Assembly (NCBI GenBank): GCA_016789845.1
Contig: JAEUQA010000062.1
Span: forward strand, 124,001-188,000
DNA from: Chromatiales bacterium
Lineage (GTDB): Bacteria; Pseudomonadota; Gammaproteobacteria; Steroidobacterales; GCA-2729495
Direction of reading: 5' to 3'
Length of the DNA: 64,000 nucleotides
Within the stretch, counting starts at the first letter, position 1. Every line of letters starts with the position of its first letter. This document shows positions 45,696 to 54,236 of this stretch, piece by piece. A program made the position numbers and the translations under genes. Below the pieces are notes generated by a model. The model ran no database searches, was not told where the DNA came from, and saw only the letters and a program-made list of their open reading frames with translations.

Positions 45696-46124
45696 CTAGC
45701 CTTGGGCCTGAGCCAGCCACCCGCCTGGCGTGAATACACGCACCCCCTCGGGTGCCCGCTTCAGCATCTCCGCATCCAGGGTGATCAGCGGTGTGGTGTC
45801 GTGTATCGCCAGTGCCAGATAAACGGCATCGGCGCCCCGCAGACGCTGCTGGGCTGCGAGGGACGCTGCCGACGCCGCCAGCGCGTCGTCCAGGGCAGCA
45901 ACATGCACCCAGTCCTGCCGCCGAAGGAAGCTCACGGCCCTGGCGGCAACTCCAGGGTCGTCAGTCTGGCGCGCGATGGCGCCGGCCACCTCGGGCAAGG
46001 CGAGCGCTGGCGCCGATACGGTGGTCCCGTCGGCCACGAGCAGCTTGAGGAACCTGGACGCCTCCCGATGATGAAGGTCTCTGGCGAGCAGGGCGGCTAC
46101 CCAGACCGACGCGTCGATCACCAT
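45696..46124 (-). CDS. PIN-domain toxin (VapC-type ribonuclease)
   Basis: 142 aa. VIDASVWVAALLARD carries the first acidic residue (Asp3/4 region), LPEVAGAI the conserved Glu, and RGADAVYLALA with LITLDAEM the remaining carboxylates of a PIN RNase. VapC toxins cut tRNA or rRNA and are held inactive by a VapB antitoxin. The antitoxin gene ends 3 bases upstream, which is the classic two-gene layout. All acidic positions look intact, so the toxin should be active. Confidence 0.88.
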   Translation of the reverse strand: MVIDASVWVAALLARDLHHREASRFLKLLVADGTTVSAPALALPEVAGAIARQTDDPGVAARAVSFLRRQDWVHVAALDDALAASAASLAAQQRLRGADAVYLALAIHDTTPLITLDAEMLKRAPEGVRVFTPGGWLAQAQG

Positions 46125-46126
46125 AG

Positions 46127-46390
46127 TCAGCCCCGCCGTTGCTCACGCACGGCGCCGGTAGCATCCCGACTGGTTTTCCAGTTCTTGTTGACCTCCCTGG
46201 CCAGGGCGTCGAGCTCCCGGCCGAACCTGTCCGCCGCCTTCTTCCGGGTGCCGCGAGTGGCACCGGCCGGGGTGTCGATCTCCCGGCGCAGAAGTTCCGT
46301 GATGAAGTCCTTCAGGCTCTGTCCGCGCAACGCGGCTACAGCCTTTGCCTTGCGAAACAGGTCGTCCGGCATCTCTATGGTGGTCTTCAT
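46127..46390 (-). CDS. Ribbon-helix-helix antitoxin (VapB-type)
   Basis: 87 aa. MKTTIEMPDDLFRKAKAVAA is a classic ribbon strand followed by the first helix, with RGQSLKDFITELLRREID the second; the charged C-terminal tail (RGTRKKAADRFGREL...) would bind the toxin. It would repress its own promoter. The start at 46390 follows the usual MKTTIE beginning, although an in-frame ATG at 46402 exists. It overlaps the operator region at 46401-46430. Confidence 0.85.
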   Translation of the reverse strand: MKTTIEMPDDLFRKAKAVAALRGQSLKDFITELLRREIDTPAGATRGTRKKAADRFGRELDALAREVNKNWKTSRDATGAVREQRRG

Positions 46391-46400
46391 TGCTCTCAGC

Positions 46401-46430
46401 ATAAATATGGGAACCCATAAATATTAGCAA
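46401..46430 (-). promoter_or_regulatory. vapBC promoter with overlapping operator palindrome
   Basis: Read on the minus strand, TTGCTA (46425-46430) and TATTTA (46402-46407) are separated by exactly 17 bases, a sigma-70-type promoter. The spacer contains the palindrome TATGGGTTCCCATA (46406-46419), flanked by direct copies of an 8-base A/T motif. The arrangement fits autorepression by the ribbon-helix-helix antitoxin. The predicted leader is very short. Confidence 0.6.
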
Positions 46431-46606
46431 TGCGAGGTTGCGCGGAACAAGCGACGGCAGTCTCGATTGGGACGTGTGGATTCTCCAGCCCCAAATCAGT
46501 CGGGAATAGCAAGTTTCTCTGCGTGGCCGCCGGTGCCAGCTCGAAATCGGCGCCGATGCCCGGGATTCGCCACCGGCCAGGCCGGGCCGTGTGACAAAAT
46601 GCAGCC

Positions 46607-48115
46607 GTGATCTCAGCTCCCTCCAGATATGCACGCCCCGTCGTCCTGCCCGGCGTCGACGGCCGGCTCCGGCAGCCCGCCAGGCCCGCCACCGCCGTGG
46701 TGATCGGCGGCGGCCTCGCCGGGCTCGCGGCGGCCGTCGTGCTCGCCGAGCGGGGCGTGCGGGTCACGGTCCTCGAGCGCGAGCAGTTCCTGGGCGGCCG
46801 CGCCGGCGCCTGGACCGATCGTCTCAAGGACGGCACGGCCTTCGACATGGAGCGTGGCTTCCACGCCTTCTTCCGCCAGTACTACAACCTTCGCCAGCTG
46901 CTGAAGCGCGTGGACCCGGAGCTCGGCTTCCTGAAGCCCACCGACGACTACCCGATACTGACCCCCACCGGCAACGAGTCCTTCGCCGGGCTGACCCACG
47001 CGCCGCTCTTCAACGTCGCCAAGCTCACCTGGCGCACGGACACGCTCGGCATCCGGGACCTCATGAAGGTCAACGTGCCCGCGGCGCTCGCCATGCTGCG
47101 CTTCGACTTCCGGCAGAGCTACGCGGATTTCGACGAGGTCACCGCCGGCGCCTACCTGGACTCGCTGAACTTCCCGCCCGTGGCCCGGCAGCGGCTGCTC
47201 CACGTCTTCGCCCACTCCTGCTTCAACCCGCAGGCGGACATGTCGGCAGCGGACCTGCTGCAGATGCTGCACTTCTACTTCACGGCCAATTACGACGGCC
47301 TCGTGTTCGACGTGGCCGACCGGCCCTTTTCCCGCGGCATCTTCGTCCCGCTCGGCGCGCTGTTGGGACGGCTGGGCGCCGACGTCCGCATGGGGGTGAG
47401 TGCCCGGGCCCTGGAGCGGCGGGAAGGCAACCGGTGGGTCGTGGAGACCGACGGGGAAGCGCTCGCCGCCGACCTCGTGGTGCTCGCCACCGAGGTGCCG
47501 GGGGTGAAGGCCATCATCGGCGCGTCCCGGGGACTGGACGACCCGGACTGGCGGCGGCAGGTCGACTCGCTGCGGGTGACCAACGCCTTCGCCGTCTGGC
47601 GGCTCTGGCTGGACCGGCCCGTGGCCCGGGGCCGGGCGGGCTTCGCCGGCACGGCCGGCGTCGGCCCGTTGGACAACATCTCGGTCTACGAGAGCCTGGA
47701 GGACGAGAGCCGGGCCTGGGCCGCCCGCACGGGCGGCTCGGTGGTGGAGTTGCACGCCTACGCGCTGCCCGCCGGCTTCAACGAGGCGGCCCTGAAGCAC
47801 CAGCTGCTCGAAGGCCTGCACACCCTCTACCCGGAGACAGTGGGAGCAACCCTTATTGAAGAGCGCTTCCTCCTGCGGCAGGATTGCCCCGCTTTCGCGC
47901 CGGGCAGCCACGCAATGCGCCCGGAAGTCCGGACGCCTTATCGTGGCCTGAGCCTCGCTGGAGATTTCGTGCAGCTGCCGTTCCCCTCCGCGCTGATGGA
48001 GCGCGCCGCGTCCGCGGGCATGCTCGCCGCGAACACCCTGCTCGGCGACCTCAACGTCGCGCCGGAGCCCCTGTGGTCGGTCGCCGTCCGCGGGCCGCTG
48101 GCGAAACGCCCGTGA
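46607..48115 (+). CDS. FAD-dependent carotenoid desaturase-like oxidoreductase (CrtU-like)
   Basis: 502 aa. The FAD-binding Rossmann motif VIGGGLAGLAAAVVLAERG is near residues 31-49, and the C-terminus has GLSLAGDFVQLPFPSALMERAA, the second FAD motif. This pairing resembles amine-oxidase/phytoene-desaturase-type enzymes, and the ALMERA motif recalls CrtU-type beta-carotene desaturase/isorenieratene synthases. No other carotenoid gene is visible, so the substrate is unproven. The GTG start has no clear ribosome site. The Rieske gene follows 10 bases later. Confidence 0.75.
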   Translation: MISAPSRYARPVVLPGVDGRLRQPARPATAVVIGGGLAGLAAAVVLAERGVRVTVLEREQFLGGRAGAWTDRLKDGTAFDMERGFHAFFRQYYNLRQLLKRVDPELGFLKPTDDYPILTPTGNESFAGLTHAPLFNVAKLTWRTDTLGIRDLMKVNVPAALAMLRFDFRQSYADFDEVTAGAYLDSLNFPPVARQRLLHVFAHSCFNPQADMSAADLLQMLHFYFTANYDGLVFDVADRPFSRGIFVPLGALLGRLGADVRMGVSARALERREGNRWVVETDGEALAADLVVLATEVPGVKAIIGASRGLDDPDWRRQVDSLRVTNAFAVWRLWLDRPVARGRAGFAGTAGVGPLDNISVYESLEDESRAWAARTGGSVVELHAYALPAGFNEAALKHQLLEGLHTLYPETVGATLIEERFLLRQDCPAFAPGSHAMRPEVRTPYRGLSLAGDFVQLPFPSALMERAASAGMLAANTLLGDLNVAPEPLWSVAVRGPLAKRP

Positions 48116-48125
48116 GGAACGTGCC

Positions 48126-49079
48126 GTGAGCGAGCTGATTCTCTTCGGCCGTCCCCTGCCGGAACTGCCCCTCACCTCCACGCTGCCAGACTGGCAGCAG
48201 GCCGATCCCCGCTGGATGGCCAGCGCGCTCCAGGTCGCGCTGGGCCGCCCGGGCGGCGGCTGGTTCGTCGTGGATGAGCGGCGGCGCTTCGGCAGGGCCG
48301 CGGAAAACCCGGGACCGCGAAAGTACCGCATCGACGACCGGGAGCTGGTGTTCTGGCACGGCCCGGGCGGGCTGATGGGCGCCTCCGACGCCTGCCCGCA
48401 CATGGGCGCGTCACTCGCGGCGGGCTGCGTGCGGCAGGGGCGGCTCGTGTGCCCCTGGCACGGGCTCGAGCTGGGCGACAAACCCCAGGGCGCCTGGCGG
48501 CCGCTGCCGGTCCACGACGACGGCGTCCTGGTGTGGGTCCGCCTGGACGACGCGGGCGAGGCGCCCACCGACCGGCCCACGCTGCCTGTGCGCCCGGCCC
48601 GCTACATCGATGCCGTCGTGCGCCTCGAGGCCCGCTGCCGGCCCGAGGACCTGCTCGCCAACCGCCTCGATCCCTGGCACGGCGTGCACTACCACGGGCA
48701 CACCTTCAAGCGCCTCCGCGTCGTGGAGCGCAAGGATGACGAGATCACGGTGCGGGTTGCGTTTGCCGTCATCGGCCGGCTCGCCGTGGAAGTGGATGCG
48801 CGCTTCCACTGTCCCGATCCGCGCACCATCGTCATGACCATTGTCCGGGGCGATGGCGAGGGCTCGGTGGTCGAGACCCACGCCACGCCCATCGACGAGA
48901 CTCGCTGCGCGGTGGTGGAGGCGACGCTGGCCACCTCGGACCGGCCCCAGATGAAGTACGTGCTGCCCTTCGCGCGGTGGGCGCGGCCCTGGCTCGAGAA
49001 GCGAGCATCCCGGCTCTGGGTGGAGGACGTGGCCTACGCGGAGCGGCGGCGCATCGTGCTGGACCAGGCGACGGGCTAG
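48126..49079 (+). CDS. Rieske [2Fe-2S] oxygenase-like protein
   Basis: 317 aa. The Rieske ligands are C90-x-H92 (ACPHMG) and C109-xx-H112 (CPWHGLEL). The C-terminal two-thirds (NRLDPWHGVHYHGHTFK...) resembles a Rieske non-heme oxygenase catalytic domain, with two close His residues that may bind iron. GAGGAAC precedes the GTG at 48126. Paired with the CrtU-like FAD protein it probably forms a two-step oxidation unit on a hydrophobic substrate, perhaps a carotenoid; this is inference from neighbourhood and family. Confidence 0.82.
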   Translation: MSELILFGRPLPELPLTSTLPDWQQADPRWMASALQVALGRPGGGWFVVDERRRFGRAAENPGPRKYRIDDRELVFWHGPGGLMGASDACPHMGASLAAGCVRQGRLVCPWHGLELGDKPQGAWRPLPVHDDGVLVWVRLDDAGEAPTDRPTLPVRPARYIDAVVRLEARCRPEDLLANRLDPWHGVHYHGHTFKRLRVVERKDDEITVRVAFAVIGRLAVEVDARFHCPDPRTIVMTIVRGDGEGSVVETHATPIDETRCAVVEATLATSDRPQMKYVLPFARWARPWLEKRASRLWVEDVAYAERRRIVLDQATG

Positions 49080-49092
49080 GCGATCCCGGCGG

Positions 49093-50358
49093 TCAGGTGC
49101 CGCAGCGGAAGAACACGGCCCCGCAGAGCAGGGCCGCTGCCGGCGATTGCCCGAGGCAGATCAGGTCGGGACCGGGGCGGCGGATGTGCAGCGTCAGTTC
49201 CTCCACCGGCTCGTCCGCGTATTCCAGCCGCAGGAGCCCGTCGTCCCGCGCCTCGTACCGGTAGTCCCGCACCTCCGGCCCGCCACCGGCCGCGTCGCCG
49301 GGAAACGCCAGGTGGAAGCGGTCATTCCCCGTCGCGAGGCCGATCTCCAGGGGGTCGCGGCAGGCCATGCCGATTCGCGCCGGTGCCCAGCGGCCGGCGA
49401 GGGTGGGCGGCGGGTAGGACTCCCGCGGTGCGCCATCCACCAGGCCGCGGATGCCGAGCCAGCGGAAGAGGTCCGGCACCTCGCCTGCCGCCGGCGTGGT
49501 GGCCACGAATTCGGGGTCTAGGTCGCTGGGCCGAAACGGGATCGTGTAGTAGGGCATGCGCTTCATGTAAGGCATGAGCGTGGCCGTCCACAGGCTGTCG
49601 ATCTCCACGCCGAAGGCTGCTTCAAAGGCGGCTTCCGATGGTTCGTCCGCCCTGAGACGGTCGAAGTACGCCTGCAGCTTCGCCGTGTTCTTCAGGTTGT
49701 CGCCCAGGGTGGCGTAGTGGGCCAGGAGCCAGGCCTGGCTGTAGGCGCTCGAACCGCTCCGCGGGTCCTTCAGTTCGTGGGGATTGAAGCCGTCCGACAG
49801 CAGGACCCGCCAGTCGAAGACCGGTGGCCCGCCCCCCTTCAGCCGCAGTGGCGCCCGGCCGAGCCGGAATGACCTGCCCTCATCGACGAGTTCCATGGCC
49901 GCGACCAGCTCGGCGAACCCTTCCTGGTACCAGGCAGGGTAGTCGTAGCCCTTGTAGCGGAGCAGGGTGTGGCCGTACTCGTGCCGGATCGTCTCCTGCG
50001 CGACCTCGGCATCGCCCTGGGCCGGCATGACCATCAGCGGTGTCTGCCCGTCGGAGGTCGCGAAGCCGGCGATCAGGGGATTTCCCGCGACGGACTGGAA
50101 TTTCTTCTTCGTGGCGGTGACGAGGACGATGGCCTTGGGCGCGTCGGCGGGCGTCGTGATGCTGCCAACCTGGAGGAATGCGGCCCGGAAGGTCTCGAGT
50201 TCGGCGAGCAGCGCGCGGGCCTTGCGCTCCGGCGCGTCACTGTAGGCCACGAAGTGACGGTTCTCGTACCGGACCCAGGGATCATCCGCCATGCAGGTGG
50301 CGGAAGTGAGCAGGAGGAGGGCTGCAAACCCCAACCTCGCGGCAGGCGGAAGTGCCAT
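49093..50358 (-). CDS. Secreted gluzincin-type metallopeptidase-like protein (DUF1570-like)
   Basis: 421 aa with a signal peptide (GFAALLLLTSATCMA). HEYGH at 126-130 is a zinc HExxH motif, and PAWYQEGFAELV about 15 residues later supplies the third Glu ligand in a gluzincin arrangement, as in DUF1570/peptidase MA-like proteins. The first 100 residues (YENRHFVAYSDAPERKARALLAEL) match the usual N-terminal segment of that group. The function of these proteins is unknown. It is convergent with the Rieske gene and divergent from the cytochrome gene. Confidence 0.8.
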   Translation of the reverse strand: MALPPAARLGFAALLLLTSATCMADDPWVRYENRHFVAYSDAPERKARALLAELETFRAAFLQVGSITTPADAPKAIVLVTATKKKFQSVAGNPLIAGFATSDGQTPLMVMPAQGDAEVAQETIRHEYGHTLLRYKGYDYPAWYQEGFAELVAAMELVDEGRSFRLGRAPLRLKGGGPPVFDWRVLLSDGFNPHELKDPRSGSSAYSQAWLLAHYATLGDNLKNTAKLQAYFDRLRADEPSEAAFEAAFGVEIDSLWTATLMPYMKRMPYYTIPFRPSDLDPEFVATTPAAGEVPDLFRWLGIRGLVDGAPRESYPPPTLAGRWAPARIGMACRDPLEIGLATGNDRFHLAFPGDAAGGGPEVRDYRYEARDDGLLRLEYADEPVEELTLHIRRPGPDLICLGQSPAAALLCGAVFFRCGT

Positions 50359-50549
50359 CGGTCCCCCCGGGGTGTCTGACCGTGAGCGAACGCGCCCACT
50401 CTGCCAGATTCAGCGCGGGGATTCCCGGATCGGGAAGTCCCGCGCCGCCTAGGTACTTCTCCTGAGACCGCCCGGGCGCGTTCCGGTTGACGTCGCGCCG
50501 CCCCGGGCACTACCTTGACTCGGTGCCGCCCGCCGGATGGAGAGTTGCC

Positions 50550-50966
50550 TTGCTTCGACACTGGTTCATTGCCGCAGTGCTGGTGGCGCCTGCCGCGTCG
50601 CACGCGGCGGATCCCGACCCTTTCGCCGATTACAGCGGCGCGCAGCTCTTTGGCCGCTTCTGCGCCAGCTGCCACGGCTCCCTGGGCTATGGCGACGGCC
50701 CGGTGGCGCCATCGCTCAAGGTGATGATCCCGGATCTCACCGAGCTGTCGAAGCGCTCCGGCGGCCGCTTCCCCGATGAGCGCGTCCGGGAGATCATCGA
50801 CGGGCGGGCCGTGCTGCCGGCCCACGGCACCCGCCCCATGCCGGTGTGGGGCTACGAGCTCGAGGCCCGGGCGGGCGCCGGCGATGTGCCGGCCGAGCAC
50901 CCGCGCGACGCGGCACAGACCCTGATCAACCGCCTGGTCGATCACCTCCGATCAATGCAGAGATAG
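50550..50966 (+). CDS. Small periplasmic c-type cytochrome
   Basis: 138 aa from the proposed TTG at 50550, chosen because GGAGAG lies 5 bases upstream and it opens a good signal peptide (LRHWFIAAVLVAPAASHA); longer frames begin at 50523 or 50487. One heme site, CASCH (38-42), then a Met-containing segment (RPMPVWGYE) likely gives the distal ligand, as in class I cytochromes c. It may donate electrons to a terminal oxidase or reductase. It is 3 bases before the universal stress gene. Confidence 0.8.
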   Translation: MLRHWFIAAVLVAPAASHAADPDPFADYSGAQLFGRFCASCHGSLGYGDGPVAPSLKVMIPDLTELSKRSGGRFPDERVREIIDGRAVLPAHGTRPMPVWGYELEARAGAGDVPAEHPRDAAQTLINRLVDHLRSMQR

Positions 50967-50969
50967 GCA

Positions 50970-51860
50970 ATGGCTCCCAATCCATCCTGGCGCACCATCA
51001 CCGTCGTCGTCGATCCCCAGCAGAAGGCCCACCCGGCCCTGCAGAAGGCCGCCGCGCTGGCTGCCCGCTGTGGGGCCCGCCTGACGCTCCTCAATACCTT
51101 CGTCCTGCCCCAGCCCATGGCCGACGTGGCCCGGATCTCGGCCCGGGAAATCGTCAACGCCGCGCTGCGCGATCGCCGCCGCCTGCTCGAGAAGCTCGCG
51201 GCGGGCCTCCGCCGCCGTGGGCTCAAGGTGAGCTGCGTGGTGGAGTGGGATTATCCCCAGCACGAGGCCGTCGTCCGGCACGTGCTCGCCACGCGCCCCG
51301 ACCTGCTGGTGGCCGAGACGGCCCATCACAGCCGGATCGCCCGCTGGATCCTCTCGAACACCGACTGGGAGCTGATCCGCAGCTGCCCCTGCCCCCTCTG
51401 GCTGGTGCGGAGTGGCAGGCTGCCGAAGAAGCCGCAGCTGCTCGTCGCCGTGGACCCGGGGCACGAGCAGGCCACGCGCTCCCGGCTGGACGCCCGCCTG
51501 CTCGAGGCGGCCCGGCTGCTGGTCGACAACATCGGCGGCACCATCGGCATCGTCCACGCGGACGACCCCAGGGCCAGCCGGATCGATGCGGTGGAGCGGC
51601 TGGGCAGGCGCCACGGCATTGCCCCGGCGCTCCGCTACGTCATCCCGGGTGAGACCACCCTGGTCCTGCCCGCCGTGGTCGCGAGGGCGGGGACCGACAT
51701 CCTGCTGATGGGCGCCGTGTCCCGCAGCCGCCTGGGCCAGCCCTTCATCGGCACGACGGCCGAGCGGCTGATCGACCGGGTGGAGTGCGACGTGTTCGTC
51801 GTCAAGCCGGTCGGCTACCGGTCGCCGGTGTCGCGCCGGCGGCCGCGGATTCCCGCCTGA
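50970..51860 (+). CDS. Tandem-domain universal stress protein
   Basis: 296 aa with two UspA domains. The first (about 5-145) has ITVVVDPQQKAHPALQKA and the second (about 148-290) has LLVAVDPGHEQAT and ends LMGAVSRSRLGQPFIGTTAERLIDRVECDVFVVKP, a G-x2-G-x9-G ATP-loop-like end. This is the UspE layout. It probably buffers stress or hypoxic survival; the exact role is unknown. It lies 3 bases after the cytochrome c gene and is followed by DUF2934, a set often co-regulated in low-oxygen or nitrosative responses. Confidence 0.85.
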   Translation: MAPNPSWRTITVVVDPQQKAHPALQKAAALAARCGARLTLLNTFVLPQPMADVARISAREIVNAALRDRRRLLEKLAAGLRRRGLKVSCVVEWDYPQHEAVVRHVLATRPDLLVAETAHHSRIARWILSNTDWELIRSCPCPLWLVRSGRLPKKPQLLVAVDPGHEQATRSRLDARLLEAARLLVDNIGGTIGIVHADDPRASRIDAVERLGRRHGIAPALRYVIPGETTLVLPAVVARAGTDILLMGAVSRSRLGQPFIGTTAERLIDRVECDVFVVKPVGYRSPVSRRRPRIPA

Positions 51861-51931
51861 GCCCCAGGCCGGGCAACAGACTGGGTCTACTGTTCGCTAA
51901 CCAAGCCGAGTGCAGAAGAGGAGTCAGGGTC

Positions 51932-52186
51932 ATGACCACTACACCGATCGTCACGCCCAAGCCGGCCGCACGGGTCGCCGCCGCCAGTTCCCAGCCGGCC
52001 GCCGCGTCCCGTAGCGCAGAGATCCGCAGGAAGCAGTGGAGCGGCGAGGACCGCTACCGGATGATCGCCGAGGCGGCCTACTTCCGGGCCGAACGTCGGG
52101 GCTTCGTGTCCGGCAGTGAACTGCAGGACTGGCTGGACGCCGAGATCGAGGTGGACGACCTCCTGGGCGAGGCCGGTCCGCGCTAG
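51932..52186 (+). CDS. DUF2934 small protein
   Basis: 84 aa. After a Pro/Ala-rich N-terminus, RMIAEAAYFRAERRGFVSGSELQDWLDAE is the core of DUF2934, a widespread short domain without known function, often next to stress and low-oxygen genes. AGGAG precedes the ATG at 51932. It follows the universal stress gene by 71 bases on the same strand and is convergent with DUF302. Confidence 0.85.
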   Translation: MTTTPIVTPKPAARVAAASSQPAAASRSAEIRRKQWSGEDRYRMIAEAAYFRAERRGFVSGSELQDWLDAEIEVDDLLGEAGPR

Positions 52187-52189
52187 CCC

Positions 52190-52573
52190 TCACACGGCGT
52201 CGTCGATGATGTTCCGCACGATGCGCTCCACCTCGGCGGCCTGCGCCCGCAGGTCCTCCGAGCGGGAGACGAGCGCCAGTATGGACGTGGGTGTGATCAT
52301 GCCAATCTTGGTCTTCCCCGCATCCTGGTAGACCGACACGCGGCAGGGGAGGGCCATGTTCAGGGCCATGTCCTTCTGCAGGATCGCGCTCGCCTGGGCG
52401 GGGTTGCAGATCTCCAGCACCCGGCATTCATTGTCCATGGGAAAGCCCTTGGCGGTGAGCGTCTGCTGGAAATCGTAGCTGTGCAGCAGCCCGAAACCGT
52501 GCGCTGCCACTGACCGCTCGAGGTCGGCCACGGCCCGGGCCACGTTCTTCGCCGTTTCCTTCACGTAAAGCAT
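52190..52573 (-). CDS. DUF302 protein
   Basis: 127 aa. The family pattern is clear: DLERSVAAHGFGLLHSYDFQQTL, then ECRVLEICNPAQASAIL and MALPCRVSVYQDAGKTKIGMITP. DUF302 proteins are small, homodimeric and of unknown function, often found with thiol or sulfur and low-oxygen genes; two Cys (EICN and LPCR) are conserved in many members. The start at 52573 follows GGAGGA; a longer frame to 52651 lacks this. A short palindrome (52611-52621) lies 38 bases upstream. Confidence 0.85.
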   Translation of the reverse strand: MLYVKETAKNVARAVADLERSVAAHGFGLLHSYDFQQTLTAKGFPMDNECRVLEICNPAQASAILQKDMALNMALPCRVSVYQDAGKTKIGMITPTSILALVSRSEDLRAQAAEVERIVRNIIDDAV

Positions 52574-52720
52574 GGGTGGTTCCTCCAGCGATTGACCAGC
52601 TCCCCTCACCTCACAGTGTGACACTAGTGCGCCGGCCCAGGGCTGCGGCAATTACCTAGGGCTCCCGCAGTCCAATGCGGGGAAAATCGTCCCGGTTGCA
52701 GGCGCCCGGGAACCGCGTTC

Positions 52721-53659
52721 ATGACCAAGACGTCCACGATGAAGCCCTTCGCCCCGGGAGACATCTTCCTGGGATGCACCTACCTCATGAACGTGCCGGG
52801 CGACGACCACGCGGGCGAGGGGCGCATCCTGCAGTACGACCGGAACATGGTGCCGAAGGGCACCCTGTACACCGAGGGCACCACGCACCTCATCGTCAAC
52901 CTGCGCTTCGGGCCGGACGGCGTCCTCTGGGGCTTCGACCCCTTCGCCCACGCGGTGGTCCGCGTCGGTACCGATGGCAGGCAGCTGCCACCCGTGGATT
53001 TCGGCGTGCGCGGCTGGGGGAGCGCGTGCTTCCCGCCCGGGGGCGGCGTGCTGCTCTGCGAGTACCTGAAGGGCACCCGGCCCTACACCGGCGGCGACAT
53101 GCGGGTGCTGCCGGGTACCGACGTGGTGGGCTATGGCCGTATCGCCCGCTTCGATGCGGGGTTCCACAAGGTGGCTGAGTTTGCCAACGACACCGCCGAG
53201 TCACTCACCGGCTTTCACGGGGTGACCCACTCGGTGCTGGACCCGGGGGGCGACTTCGTCACCTACATCACCGACCTCGGCATGCGCGTGCTGCGCTTCG
53301 ACGTGCGGAACGGCCGGCAGCTGCCGGACCTGGTGGCCTACCCCGGGGGCGACGAGTACCGCCAGAAGTGGACCACGGGCGTCGCCTACCGGAAGGATGG
53401 CACGCTGCTGCTGCTGCGGGGGAGCTTCATCGACTTCATCGACCGGAACGGCGCGTCGCTGCGGACGCTGCCCCTGGACGCCTACGGCTACGCGATGATC
53501 ACCGCGTCCACCGACGACCGGCACGCGTTCTGCGCCAACATCTTCACCGGCGTCATGTCGAAGGTGGACCTGGATGCCGGGAAGATCGTGGGCCAGATCG
53601 ATACCGGCCTCGCCAAGCCCCAGCGGAGCCTCGCGGGCGTGGCGGAATTCAGCCCCTGA
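52721..53659 (+). CDS. Beta-propeller-like protein of unknown function
   Basis: 312 aa, no signal peptide. Repeats such as LRFGPDGVLWGFDPFAHAVVRVGTDG, TDLGMRVLRFDVRNG and TTGVAYRKDGTLLLLRGSFIDFIDRNG look like NHL/SMP-30-type propeller blades, each with a D-G turn. The family is not certain, and no catalytic metal site typical of SMP-30 can be assigned. It is divergent from DUF302 and convergent with the DUF3299 gene. Confidence 0.6.
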   Translation: MTKTSTMKPFAPGDIFLGCTYLMNVPGDDHAGEGRILQYDRNMVPKGTLYTEGTTHLIVNLRFGPDGVLWGFDPFAHAVVRVGTDGRQLPPVDFGVRGWGSACFPPGGGVLLCEYLKGTRPYTGGDMRVLPGTDVVGYGRIARFDAGFHKVAEFANDTAESLTGFHGVTHSVLDPGGDFVTYITDLGMRVLRFDVRNGRQLPDLVAYPGGDEYRQKWTTGVAYRKDGTLLLLRGSFIDFIDRNGASLRTLPLDAYGYAMITASTDDRHAFCANIFTGVMSKVDLDAGKIVGQIDTGLAKPQRSLAGVAEFSP

Positions 53660-53683
53660 GCGGGCCGCGCCAGCTGGCCAGCC

Positions 53684-54226
53684 TCAGTCCTTCCACTCGA
53701 AGATCTCGACCTTGTCGCCGGTCATGACGTAGTCGCTGTCTGCCATGTCGCTCGTCCAGACCTTCGTGGACATCCGGCCGGTGACCCAGTAGGGGTCCGC
53801 CATGGACTTGAGGTTGAAGGGCTTCTTCAGCTTCACGTAGACGATCTGATTCGGTGGCGGCGGGGGCACGTGGATGCAGGCGCCGAAGTAGGGGACCAGC
53901 AGGAATTCGTCCAGCAGGCCGCCCGCGTCGGACTCCAGCGGCACGATATACCCCGGCAGCTTGACGTACTGGCCATCCAGCTCCTTCACCGGGTTGAAGG
54001 TGTACATGGGCACGTAGGCGGGCGCTTCGTCCTTCTTGCGGACCTTGTCGCCGGATTTGTCGGGGATGCCTGCGCCCGGGAAGGCCGCGGACGGCGGCGC
54101 GGCCACTGGGGGCACCATTTCGTCCCAGGTCAGTTCCCTGGGCTTGCCGGGGGTACCGGGGGCGGCGCTCGCGCCGGTTGCCGCCAGGCACAGGCCGAGC
54201 AGCAGGCTGACGATGATCCTGTTCAT
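53684..54226 (-). CDS. DUF3299 periplasmic protein (ZrgD-like)
   Basis: 180 aa with a signal peptide (IIVSLLLGLCLAATGASA). The family core VKLPGYIVPLESDAGGLLDEFLLVPYFGACIHVPPPPPNQ is plain; the Cys-Ile-His motif suggests metal or thiol chemistry. It is the distal gene of a four-gene operon (DUF2796, ATPase, permease, DUF3299) that mirrors the zinc-regulated zrg locus of Vibrio. It probably helps a zinc-related ABC system at the envelope. It starts 10 bases after the permease stop. Confidence 0.85.
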   Translation of the reverse strand: MNRIIVSLLLGLCLAATGASAAPGTPGKPRELTWDEMVPPVAAPPSAAFPGAGIPDKSGDKVRKKDEAPAYVPMYTFNPVKELDGQYVKLPGYIVPLESDAGGLLDEFLLVPYFGACIHVPPPPPNQIVYVKLKKPFNLKSMADPYWVTGRMSTKVWTSDMADSDYVMTGDKVEIFEWKD

Positions 54227-54236
54227 GTGCTGAATC

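Noticed and set aside
50485..50500. FNR/CRP-type half-site (TTGAC) before the cytochrome-Usp genes
   Set aside because: Only one half-site is present with no ATCAA partner at the right distance, so it is no better than chance.
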